Source of the DNA: CAZPKH01 sp964587165
GTDB taxonomy: Bacteria > Bacteroidota > Bacteroidia > Bacteroidales > Muribaculaceae
Reading direction: 5' to 3'
DNA length: 64,000 nt
Assembly (NCBI GenBank): GCA_964587165.1
Contig: CAZPKH010000007.1
Coordinates: 1 to 64,000 of the forward strand
Shown here: positions 1 to 6,936 of the stretch, one piece after another
How positions within the stretch are numbered: position 1 is the stretch's first letter
Layout: every line of letters starts with the position of its first letter
Made by a program: the position numbers and the translations under genes
Notes under the pieces: model-generated
What the model saw: the letters and a program-made list of their open reading frames with translations, nothing else
Databases searched by the model: none
Told to the model about the DNA's origin: nothing

Positions 1-11
1 AAAATAATCAC

Positions 12-19
12 TATATTTG
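12..19 (+). promoter_or_regulatory. Promoter -7 element before the first secreted protein gene
   Basis: TATATTTG matches the Bacteroidota -7 consensus TAnnTTTG exactly. The matching -33 TTTG would lie before the window start, so it cannot be checked. Transcription would begin near base 25, giving a leader of roughly 55 bases before the ATG at 81. Confidence 0.55.
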
Positions 20-80
20 CCATGTGCATTCGTGAGATTGTCCCCACGTGCAAGCAAATATTAATTAAAATCATTACTAT

Positions 81-743
81 ATGAAGAAAACTTTACTCGC
101 TATGTCGCTGATGGTTGCCTCGCTTGGCGCATCCGCTCAGTCTTTCTCTCTCGGCTACACTGATGAGTTCGGACAGCCGTACACCGCCCTCACCGACGGT
201 GAGGAGGTATATGTTAACTCCCTGGAGGTGATCGACGAAGGGTATCAGTATGAGATACCGGCTTATTTCCAGTATGTCAACAATACATCCTCACCTATCG
301 ATCTGACAATGACGATTACGCTCAACGAAGAGATCACCTCGGATCCGGCTCCTGATTTTGTAATCCAGTTCTGCAATGCGAGTGGCTGCCAGCCCACATA
401 CACAACTCCGTGGAACTACACTCTCGGAGCCGGTGCCACATACGGCAACCGCGGTTTCCACCTTGCCGCCTGCATCTGGGATGCTTCCGGCGACGAGATC
501 AACCTTGACTCCGAGAACTACGACGGCACATGGGCTGCTGATGTAAATGTCAAAGCCTCCAATGGCGAGGAGATGACCGTGACATTCATATTCGAGCGTT
601 CTACCGGAGGTGTCGAGGGAGTGCGTGCCGAATCAAACGCTACTGCCGAGTATTACAATCTGCAGGGCGTTAAGGTGGCCAATCCCACTTCCGGCCTCTA
701 TATCCGCAAGCAGGGCAACACTACCCGCAAGGTGATATTGTAA
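81..743 (+). CDS. Secreted protein with YNLQG-type C-terminal domain
   Basis: A 220-residue exported protein of unknown function. Residues 1-19 form a signal peptide (MKK start, hydrophobic core, ASA-Q cleavage site). The middle is a beta-rich region with no family I recognise, containing a CNASGC cysteine pair. The last 30 or so residues (AEYYNLQG..., SGLYIRKQG, RKVIL) are the short C-terminal domain that many Prevotella and Muribaculaceae secreted proteins carry; it resembles type A sorting domains of the type IX secretion system. Cell-surface or secreted location is therefore likely. It stands alone, with its own promoter and a following hairpin. Function is not deducible. Confidence 0.75.
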   Translation: MKKTLLAMSLMVASLGASAQSFSLGYTDEFGQPYTALTDGEEVYVNSLEVIDEGYQYEIPAYFQYVNNTSSPIDLTMTITLNEEITSDPAPDFVIQFCNASGCQPTYTTPWNYTLGAGATYGNRGFHLAACIWDASGDEINLDSENYDGTWAADVNVKASNGEEMTVTFIFERSTGGVEGVRAESNATAEYYNLQGVKVANPTSGLYIRKQGNTTRKVIL

Positions 744-785
744 TCACATTTTATCATAGTAAAGATTCTTGGTAATCAATCATAT

Positions 786-820
786 GAGCGGTCACGATGC
801 ATCACGCACCGTGGCCGCTT
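786..820 (+). terminator. Hairpin terminator after the YNLQG protein gene
   Basis: GCGGTCACGATGC (788-800) pairs with GCACCGTGGCCGC (806-818) through 13 positions with one wobble and one mismatch around a 5-base loop. It is followed by TTTC, so only a weak U tract. It sits 43 bases after the stop codon. Confidence 0.55.
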
Positions 821-837
821 TCGGAAAGCATATCATC

Positions 838-869
838 TATATAATATATCGTGTATATAATATATCGTG
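838..869. repeat. Tandem 16-bp direct repeat, two exact copies
   Basis: The unit TATATAATATATCGTG occurs at 838-853 and again, with no gap, at 854-869. It lies between the ends of two convergent genes, a few bases from the stop codon of the minus-strand gene that ends at 874. It may be a slippage product; no function is evident. Confidence 0.8.
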
Positions 870-873
870 CGAG

Positions 874-1092
874 TCAGCTGCGCAGATCCTGCACTCCTAA
901 AGTGCGGTCGCGCTCCACATAGTAGCGTATCACGGTATAAAGAATATTCTCGAAAGCATTGAGATGATCGCGAGGATCTTCGCCCAATAGAAATTCTGCC
1001 GTTAGAGCTGCGCTGATGTCAATTCGCTCTTTCTGAGGGAGGGCATTGATGGTATTGATGACGTGAGTCGAGATAGAAAAACCGAGATTCAT
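874..1092 (-). CDS. Small conserved hypothetical protein (72 aa)
   Basis: A 72-residue acidic-to-neutral cytosolic protein with no signal peptide and no metal-binding motif. It is predicted to be mostly helical (ISTHVINTINALPQKERIDISAAL, then a second helical part ending YYVERDR). I do not recognise a named family, but short proteins of this type occur widely in Bacteroidales. Support for it being real: an ordinary ATG start, amino acid composition typical of a folded protein, and a well-formed TATCTTTG promoter element about 36 bases upstream on the same strand. It is divergent from hup, so it is not part of that operon. Function unknown. Confidence 0.65.
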   Translation of the reverse strand: MNLGFSISTHVINTINALPQKERIDISAALTAEFLLGEDPRDHLNAFENILYTVIRYYVERDRTLGVQDLRS

Positions 1093-1127
1093 AGCTTATA
1101 ATTTGAGGATTGTTGTCTATTCTGTCG

Positions 1128-1135
1128 CAAAGATA
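1128..1135 (-). promoter_or_regulatory. Promoter -7 element for the 72-aa gene
   Basis: Read on the minus strand this is TATCTTTG, a perfect TAnnTTTG match, about 36 bases before the ATG at 1092. No clear TTTG lies at the usual distance; the nearest is CTTG with a short spacer. The 314-base gap 1093-1406 holds this element and the hup promoter and leader, and nothing else I can identify. Confidence 0.5.
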
Positions 1136-1284
1136 CCCCCGGGCATGAGCAAGATTTTGACACACCCAATTTAAAAAGTTGAAAAATATCTGATAGCTCT
1201 TTTGCTTTATATGATGTGTCAGGACGTAAGTGTGCCATAAAGTGGTGAAAAATTGAGATTTATTGAAAAAATACGATTGCATGA

Positions 1285-1315
1285 GTTGCAGAATGAAAAA
1301 AAATTCCGATATTTG
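1285..1315 (+). promoter_or_regulatory. Promoter of the HU gene
   Basis: GTTG (1285-1288), 19 bases, then GATATTTG (1308-1315). Each box has one mismatch to the TTTG / TAnnTTTG consensus but the spacing is right. It leaves an A-rich leader of about 85 bases before the ATG at 1407. Confidence 0.55.
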
Positions 1316-1406
1316 CACTGCTTTTTAGCGCTGTTCTCAGCACGAAAGCCAAGACAAGAGTAGCACAACACAATATTAACAACAATTTTTATAATCATAG
1401 ACTAAA

Positions 1407-1679
1407 ATGACTAAAGCTGATATCGTAAACGAGATCTCGAAGTCGACCGGCATTGACAAAGCCAACGTGCTCGATACCATTGAAAAGTTCATGGAGGTGG
1501 TGAAAGACTCTCTTGCACACGGCGAGAATGTCTACCTCCGCGGTTTCGGCAGCTTCATCGTAAAGACCCGTTCGGAGAAGACTGCACGCAACATTTCCAA
1601 GAATACCACTATCATCATCCCCGAGCACAAAATCCCCGCTTTCAAGCCCGCAAAAGTGTTCATGGAGGATGTGAAATAA
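1407..1679 (+). CDS. HU/IHF family DNA-binding protein
   Basis: A 90-residue histone-like nucleoid protein that binds DNA as a dimer and bends or compacts it. The whole length matches the HU/IHF fold: N-terminal helices (MTKADIVNEISKSTGIDK), the signature GFGSFIVKTRSEKTARN, and the beta-arm region ending in IPAFKPAKVFMEDVK. The arm carries PEHKIPAFKP-type residues at the position that inserts into the minor groove. It is followed after 121 bases by a COX24-type micro-gene and then RNase E/G, a neighbourhood I associate with Bacteroidales. HU rather than IHF is assumed from the single-gene context. Confidence 0.95.
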   Translation: MTKADIVNEISKSTGIDKANVLDTIEKFMEVVKDSLAHGENVYLRGFGSFIVKTRSEKTARNISKNTTIIIPEHKIPAFKPAKVFMEDVK

Positions 1680-1800
1680 TCAAGGCACACCCCATTGCGC
1701 TTAGTGCGCTTTAAATATCGCCCACTCTCTCTTCCGAACCCTCTCCTCTCTCTCGAGTGCAGAAATAATATATTGTTAAACCAACCTAAGGTAATAGACT

Positions 1801-1890
1801 ATGCCCAGCGGAAAGAAAAGAAAAGGCCACAAGATGGCTACGCACAAACGTAAAAAACGTCTGCGCAAGAATCGTCACAAGAAGAAATAA
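1801..1890 (+). CDS. AURKAIP1/COX24 domain small basic protein (29 aa)
   Basis: A 29-residue, extremely basic protein: 18 of 29 residues are Lys, Arg or His, including the core KMATHKRKKRLRKNRHKKK. This matches the short COX24/AURKAIP1 domain family, which in mitochondria is the small-subunit ribosomal protein mS38 and in some bacteria corresponds to a tiny ribosomal protein. It probably binds rRNA on the 30S subunit, although I infer this from the family. ATG start, preceded by A/T-rich sequence (GGTAATAGACT), in frame to a TAA stop. It lies between hup and the RNase E/G gene on the same strand and may be co-transcribed with hup. Confidence 0.88.
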   Translation: MPSGKKRKGHKMATHKRKKRLRKNRHKKK

Positions 1891-1904
1891 ACCGCTAACG
1901 GCGC

Positions 1905-1935
1905 ACCGCGGCATCGCAACAAGCCTTGCCGCGGT
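1905..1935 (+). terminator. GC-rich hairpin after the COX24-type gene
   Basis: ACCGCGGCA (1905-1913) and TGCCGCGGT (1927-1935) form a perfect 9-bp stem around a 13-base loop, 14 bases after the stop. No U tract follows, so it may be a processing or attenuation structure rather than a terminator. The remaining sequence to 2232 (about 300 bases, C-rich) is the leader or promoter region of the RNase gene; I find no consensus promoter in it. Confidence 0.45.
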
Positions 1936-2232
1936 AAGCGCTGATTAGTATCTTCGCGCCCTTCTCTCGGCCTCCTCCTCGCCATCTGCCCCTCTCCCAC
2001 CCACAGCTACTCAAGTCGCCATCCACAACTTTCACACCCCTGCCGCTCATATCGACAGCAGGATATTAACTGAGAACGAGATTTCCGGGATATAGATCAG
2101 CCGCTCTGATTTAACTCCCCGCAACTCGCTTCTCATTATTTTTTATTACAGCAGGTGCGCCTATGCATCACAACCTGCATTTGCACATCTTGCTGTAGAC
2201 CCCAACCCAAAAGAGATCCAACCATTAGACCG

Positions 2233-3876
2233 ATGCAAAGTGAACTTATAGTCGATGTCCAGCCTAAGGAGGTATCGATAGCGCTCACCGAGGACGGACG
2301 ACTTATGTCGCTCCAGAAAGAGTCGCGCTCGATAGCCTATGCCGTGGGCGACATTTATCTGGCCAAGGTGAAGAAACTGATGCCGGGACTCAACGCCGCT
2401 TTTGTCAACGTCGGTTACGAGAAAGATGCTTTTTTGCATTACCAGGATCTCGGGTCTCGTTTCTCTACTTACGCTTCTTATCTCAATCAGACTCTCGAAT
2501 CGCCCGGGCAGAAACCCCAGTCGATTTCCAAGCTCAAACTGCAGCCCGACATAGATAAGCGCGGTGCTATAGCCGATGTGCTTCAGCCGGGGCAGCAGCT
2601 TATGGTACAGATAGTAAAAGAGCCGATATCATCGAAAGGTCCGCGTCTTACGACCGAAATCTCGTTCACAGGCCGCTATCTGGTGCTTATGCCTTTCGGC
2701 GACAAAATCTCCATATCGCAGAAGATCAAAACCACCGAAGAGAAGCTGCGCCTGCGCCGTCTTGTCGATTCGATAAAACCCAAAAATTTCGGCGTAATCA
2801 TCCGCACTTCGGCCGAAGGCAAGAAGGTTGCCGAACTGGTTCACGAAATGAAGACGCTGCTGGGATATTGGGAAGAGACGCTTGCCAAAGCACAGCAGGC
2901 CACCCCTCCGCAGCTTATATTTCAGGAGGAGAACCGTATAGTAAGCGTGCTTCGCGATATATTCAACCCCGAGTTTGAAGCAATACGAGTCAATGATGCC
3001 GAGGCTTACGAGCAGATACTGAAATATGTCAACCTCATAGCCCCGGATCGCAAGGATATCGTCAAACTCCATGCCTCCGACGAGCCGATATTCGACAAAT
3101 ATAATATCACGCGCCAGATCAAATCATCGTTCGGCAAGACCGTGTCGTTCAGATCAGGAGCTTATCTTATAATAGAAAGCACCGAAGCGCTCCATGTGAT
3201 AGATGTAAACTCCGGCAACCGCTCGCGAGCAGCCTCCGATCAGGAGACCAACGCCCTGGAGGTGAACCTGCGCGCCGCAGAAGAGATTGCCCGGCAACTT
3301 CGTCTGCGCGATATGGGCGGTATAATCGTAATCGACTTCATCGACATGGCCAAAGCCGAGCATCGCCAGCAGCTATACGAGGAGATGCGCAAACTCATGT
3401 CGACCGATAGAGCCCGCCACAATATCCTGCCGCTCAGCAAGTTCGGATTAATGCAGATCACCCGGCAGCGCGTGCGCCCTGCTCTCGACATCGAGACCCA
3501 CGAGTCGTGCCCGTCATGCTATGGCAAGGGTGAAGTCCAGCCGTCGCTGCTCTTTACAGATACACTATACGATAAGCTTGTATATCTGACCGGCGAACTC
3601 GGACAAAAGCAGTTCGTGATGTATATCCACCCATACGTCGACGCGTATATCAAACGAGGCATCATATCCACCTACCGCCGCTGGCGTATGAAGCTGGGCG
3701 GATCGTGGAAAATACTCCCCGACCAGTCGCTCGCCTACCTCGAATACCGTATCAAAGGTGCCGACGGCAATGAGATAGACCTCAAAGAAGAGAAAGACCT
3801 GAGCTCCTCAGCCAGCAAGACAAAATCAAAATCTCGTACCCGAGTTAAGAGCATGTCTGACAATAAGGCTGAGTAA
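2233..3876 (+). CDS. rng: Ribonuclease E/G family protein
   Basis: A 547-residue endoribonuclease of the RNase E/G family, which cuts single-stranded RNA during rRNA maturation and mRNA decay. An S1 RNA-binding domain covers about residues 35-125. The DNase-I-like catalytic core holds the metal-binding aspartates in VIDVNSG and VIDFIDM, and a zinc-link CPSC lies near residue 430. The C-terminus (SSSASKTKSKSRTRVKS) is short, disordered and basic, so there is no large degradosome scaffold as in E. coli RNase E. I chose ATG 2233 because the conserved N-terminus (MQSELIVDVQPKEVSIAL) begins there; an in-frame GTG at 2155 would add an implausible cysteine-rich stretch. A strong hairpin follows. Confidence 0.93.
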   Translation: MQSELIVDVQPKEVSIALTEDGRLMSLQKESRSIAYAVGDIYLAKVKKLMPGLNAAFVNVGYEKDAFLHYQDLGSRFSTYASYLNQTLESPGQKPQSISKLKLQPDIDKRGAIADVLQPGQQLMVQIVKEPISSKGPRLTTEISFTGRYLVLMPFGDKISISQKIKTTEEKLRLRRLVDSIKPKNFGVIIRTSAEGKKVAELVHEMKTLLGYWEETLAKAQQATPPQLIFQEENRIVSVLRDIFNPEFEAIRVNDAEAYEQILKYVNLIAPDRKDIVKLHASDEPIFDKYNITRQIKSSFGKTVSFRSGAYLIIESTEALHVIDVNSGNRSRAASDQETNALEVNLRAAEEIARQLRLRDMGGIIVIDFIDMAKAEHRQQLYEEMRKLMSTDRARHNILPLSKFGLMQITRQRVRPALDIETHESCPSCYGKGEVQPSLLFTDTLYDKLVYLTGELGQKQFVMYIHPYVDAYIKRGIISTYRRWRMKLGGSWKILPDQSLAYLEYRIKGADGNEIDLKEEKDLSSSASKTKSKSRTRVKSMSDNKAE

Positions 3877-3910
3877 CCCACACTCGATTTGCTCACACAA
3901 CCTGCTCATA

Positions 3911-3942
3911 CACCCCTGCTGAAAAAAATCTCAGCAGGGGTG
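3911..3942 (+). terminator. Intrinsic terminator after the RNase E/G gene
   Basis: CACCCCTGCTGA (3911-3922) and TCAGCAGGGGTG (3931-3942) form a perfect 12-bp stem with loop AAAAAATC, followed by TTCTATTGT. It is 34 bases after the stop codon. Confidence 0.8.
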
Positions 3943-4016
3943 TTCTATTGTAAACATACTTTTAAACCTTAACAAACATTTGCAGTCTAACTCAGTAGTA
4001 TTACAGAAAAAATAAG

Positions 4017-4024
4017 TATTTTTG
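4017..4024 (+). promoter_or_regulatory. Promoter -7 element before the Gly/Trp/Ser-rich protein gene
   Basis: TATTTTTG matches TAnnTTTG. No TTTG is found at 19-21 bases upstream, so the -33 contact is weak or absent. It predicts a leader of about 70 bases before ATG 4101. Confidence 0.5.
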
Positions 4025-4048
4025 CAAAACTTAGAGAAGTAATACCTA

Positions 4049-4077
4049 TACCGATAGATCGGTAAGATTGTTTTTTC
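4049..4077 (+). promoter_or_regulatory. Palindrome plus T tract in the 5' leader
   Basis: TACCGATAGATCGGTA (4049-4064) is an inverted repeat that can fold as a 6-bp stem with loop TAGA. It is followed within a few bases by TTGTTTTTTC. It lies between the promoter and the start codon, so it could be an attenuator hairpin or a repressor operator. No partner gene for a leader peptide is visible. Confidence 0.4.
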
Positions 4078-4100
4078 AAAACCATCCTTACTACGGCATT

Positions 4101-5201
4101 ATGAATATAAATAGATTACTGACCACCACACTGACAGCGGTGATTGCTCTCTCCGCTGCTATAGCCTCTTCCGCTCAGGGGTATTATGACGACGACATCT
4201 ATTATGATGCCTCTAAAGCCCAGAAAGAGAAAAGCGAGCTTAAGAAAAAGCAAGCCGCGGCAGCTCCGGCTGAAGATTACGGATATGGAGACTATCCCGG
4301 CTCCGACATGTATGCCATCTCCGGTACAGGCCTGGCGGTAAGCGACGATGCTTACAACCGTCGATATGCTGTAGACGGTGTAGTGTCGGTGACTCCGCTC
4401 GACAGCCTTTCGGCATCCGATCCGTTTATCTATTCCCGACGTCTGGCACAGTTCGACAACCCCGAGCTTTACAGCCTGATCGATTCGACCGATTCTTCAG
4501 AAATAGTCACCTATCCTACCGGGTCCTATAACCTGAACATCTATAATATAGATGTAACTCCACGCGTGTGGGGTTTCTATGACCCTTACTGGTACTCTCC
4601 CCGCTGGTATTCCACTTGGGGCTGGAGCAACTATTGGTATGCCGACTGGGCCTGGGGATGGGGACCCTCATGGGGGCCATCCTGGGGATGGGGACCCGGA
4701 TGGGGTTGGGGCTGGACAGCTCCCGGCTCCGGATGGAGCGGGCGCCCCGGTGCATACAACCCGCGTCATCCCGGAGCACACGGTGGTGTGGGAGGTATGA
4801 GGCCTCGCCCCGGTCAGGGTATGAACTCGGGTACTCGCCGCGGCTCCACTTCAGGCGGCATGCTCGGCAACGGCTATCGCCCCGGTGCCAACCGAGGCGT
4901 ATCGTCAGGCATCGGCAGCTCGGGTACGACATCATTCGGCAGCGGGCGCACACGTGGCACCAATAGCGGTACTTACCGCAGCGGGATAAGCGGTAGCTCC
5001 CGCCCCTCCGGTACATCATCGTCGCACAGTAATTATAATTCATCAGGAAGCAACCGTTCATATCAGTCAGGCAGCTCATCGCACACTACACGCAGCAGCT
5101 CGAGCTACAGCAGCGGCAGCTCACGTCACTCTTCGGGCAGCTCAGGTTCGAGAAGCTACGGTGGCGGCTCTCGCGGCGGTGGCGGCGGACGGCATCGTTG
5201 A
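4101..5201 (+). CDS. Secreted Gly/Trp/Ser/Arg-rich low-complexity protein
   Basis: A 366-residue exported protein of unknown role. Residues 1-26 are a signal peptide (IALSAAIASSAQ). A charged, tyrosine- and aspartate-rich segment (DDDIYYDASKAQ) follows, then an ordered-looking middle part. Around residues 155-220 lies an aromatic-glycine run with repeated GWG and PSWG units, and the last 140 residues are almost only Gly, Ser, Arg, Thr and Tyr, ending SYGGGSRGGGGGRHR. This composition resembles adhesive or matrix-type surface proteins, but I cannot assign a family. ATG 4101 is preferred over 4068 because the signal peptide starts there. It is followed after 88 bases by a FadL-like gene and may be co-transcribed with it. 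Confidence 0.75.
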   Translation: MNINRLLTTTLTAVIALSAAIASSAQGYYDDDIYYDASKAQKEKSELKKKQAAAAPAEDYGYGDYPGSDMYAISGTGLAVSDDAYNRRYAVDGVVSVTPLDSLSASDPFIYSRRLAQFDNPELYSLIDSTDSSEIVTYPTGSYNLNIYNIDVTPRVWGFYDPYWYSPRWYSTWGWSNYWYADWAWGWGPSWGPSWGWGPGWGWGWTAPGSGWSGRPGAYNPRHPGAHGGVGGMRPRPGQGMNSGTRRGSTSGGMLGNGYRPGANRGVSSGIGSSGTTSFGSGRTRGTNSGTYRSGISGSSRPSGTSSSHSNYNSSGSNRSYQSGSSSHTTRSSSSYSSGSSRHSSGSSGSRSYGGGSRGGGGGRHR

Positions 5202-5289
5202 TTGCTCCAATATCTTCATATAACACATCCCACCACTCCTCTCCTACGGCTCTTTCAACGCAAAACAATTATCACAACAATACATCATT

Positions 5290-6936
5290 ATGAACCGTTT
5301 GATCATCACCATATCGCTTGCTGCAGCCGTGGCTGCTTCAGCCTCGGCCCAGTCGGCAGTCGACGCTTATCAGCTGTCGCAGAGCGATCTTCGCGGTACA
5401 GCCCGTTTCATGTCGATGGCCGGTGCTTTCGGAGCATTAGGCGGAGATCTCTCCACACTCACACAAAATCCGGCAGGTATAGGCGTTTACCGCTCAAGCG
5501 AGATAGGCGCCACGCTCGATATTGACATGCAGTCGACGTCGGTGAAACCCGGAGCACCTTCGTCGGGCTCTCTTGAGCAGACCAAAGTGTACTGCAACAA
5601 CTTCGGATATGTCGGCGCTGTAAATCTCAACAGCGAGGTAATGCCTTATTTCCAGTGGGGTGCAAGCTATAATCGCGCTGCTACCTTCGACCGCTGCTAT
5701 CAGGGAGCGTTCGGTAAAATGGACGGATCGCTGACAAATTTCATCGCCGACTATACCAACAATTACGGCGGATCCGGTTGGGGAGCATCAGAACTCATTG
5801 GAGTAGATGCTTATCAAAACACATTCGCCCCCTGGATGAGTATTCTCACATACAACAACTTCCTGATGAATCAGGCGGGCAACAACGGTCCGTTCCTGGG
5901 GTTGTACAATGACGGCACGACAAAAGGCGTCGGTTCGTTCAATGTGTACGAGAAAGGGTATGTGGATGAGTACTCGATAAACTTCGGCGGCAATATCATG
6001 GATATGGTGTATTGGGGTATCGGATTCGGAATCACCGATATAAGCTATACCTCCGAAGCATACTACACTGAGGATTTTGCCGATGCGCGCATACCGTCAA
6101 CCAATATGATGAATCAGGTGGTAGGCGTAGAGAACGGATGGGGCAAATACACCCTCAACAGTTGGAAACACATCTCGGGCTCGGGCTTCAACTTCAAGGC
6201 CGGTGTGATCGTAAAACCGATACCCGAGCTGCGTCTCGGTCTGGCTGTTCACACACCCACTTACTATAACCTGACGCAGGAAGGATGGGCCGGCGTGGAG
6301 TATGACTTCCAGTCGGATGTATACAGCTACGGGTATTCGTCGCCCGACTCGCAGACCAACGACGGTCTCAACGACTGGTTCCAATGGAAGTTGCAGTCGC
6401 CCTGGCGCCTGATGGCTTCGGCAGCCGGCGTGGTAGGCGGTAGGTTTATCATCAGCGCCGACTACGAGTACCGCGCTTACAACGCCATGAAGCTCAAAGA
6501 CGATTACGGGTATGCTTACGACCTGATGAACGACGATGTAAAAGCTACTTATCAAAGCTCAAATATACTTCGTCTCGGTGCAGAATACCGTCTGTCGCCA
6601 CATTTCAGTGTGCGCGCGGGCTACAGCTACGAAAGTTCCTCGGCCACCGACGGTGCCCGCAACGGCGAGATATATGTTGACACATTCGGAGCTGCCGAGA
6701 CAGGCGTGACACCCTCGTTTGCTCTTGATAAATCGACACAGTACTACACCGCAGGTATAGGCTACCGCTATCGCTGGTTCTCTATTGACGCTGCCTACGT
6801 GCACCGTCACCGGCAGTCGCAATACTACGGCTACTCGGCTGTAAATGCCTTTGACGACACCTACACCGGTGCACCCACGGCTCAAGTGACCGACAATAAC
6901 AATCAGATAGTACTCTCCGTCGGCTTCAAATTCTGA
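5290..6936 (+). CDS. FadL/OmpP1-like outer membrane protein
   Basis: A 548-residue predicted outer-membrane beta barrel related to the OmpP1/FadL/TodX hydrophobic-compound transporters. Signal peptide at residues 1-21 (AAAVAASASAQ). The N-terminal GTARFMSMAGAFGALGGDLSTL and TQNPAGIGVYR segments are the typical start of this family, which forms the hatch that plugs the barrel. Alternating amphipathic strands continue to the C-terminal aromatic residue (SVGFKF), as expected for BAM-dependent insertion. The substrate cannot be told from sequence. The stop codon overlaps the next start (TGATG at 6934-6938), so the downstream helicase is translationally coupled. Confidence 0.85.
   Translation: MNRLIITISLAAAVAASASAQSAVDAYQLSQSDLRGTARFMSMAGAFGALGGDLSTLTQNPAGIGVYRSSEIGATLDIDMQSTSVKPGAPSSGSLEQTKVYCNNFGYVGAVNLNSEVMPYFQWGASYNRAATFDRCYQGAFGKMDGSLTNFIADYTNNYGGSGWGASELIGVDAYQNTFAPWMSILTYNNFLMNQAGNNGPFLGLYNDGTTKGVGSFNVYEKGYVDEYSINFGGNIMDMVYWGIGFGITDISYTSEAYYTEDFADARIPSTNMMNQVVGVENGWGKYTLNSWKHISGSGFNFKAGVIVKPIPELRLGLAVHTPTYYNLTQEGWAGVEYDFQSDVYSYGYSSPDSQTNDGLNDWFQWKLQSPWRLMASAAGVVGGRFIISADYEYRAYNAMKLKDDYGYAYDLMNDDVKATYQSSNILRLGAEYRLSPHFSVRAGYSYESSSATDGARNGEIYVDTFGAAETGVTPSFALDKSTQYYTAGIGYRYRWFSIDAAYVHRHRQSQYYGYSAVNAFDDTYTGAPTAQVTDNNNQIVLSVGFKF

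Noticed and set aside
2155..2232. 26-residue Cys-rich N-terminal extension of RNase E/G from a GTG codon
   Set aside because: The conserved family N-terminus starts at ATG 2233 and the extension (many Cys) is not like any RNase G start.
4516..5079. Minus-strand Cys/Arg-rich frame opposite the Gly/Ser-rich protein
   Set aside because: It arises from the repeat-like codons of the low-complexity gene; no start context or motif.
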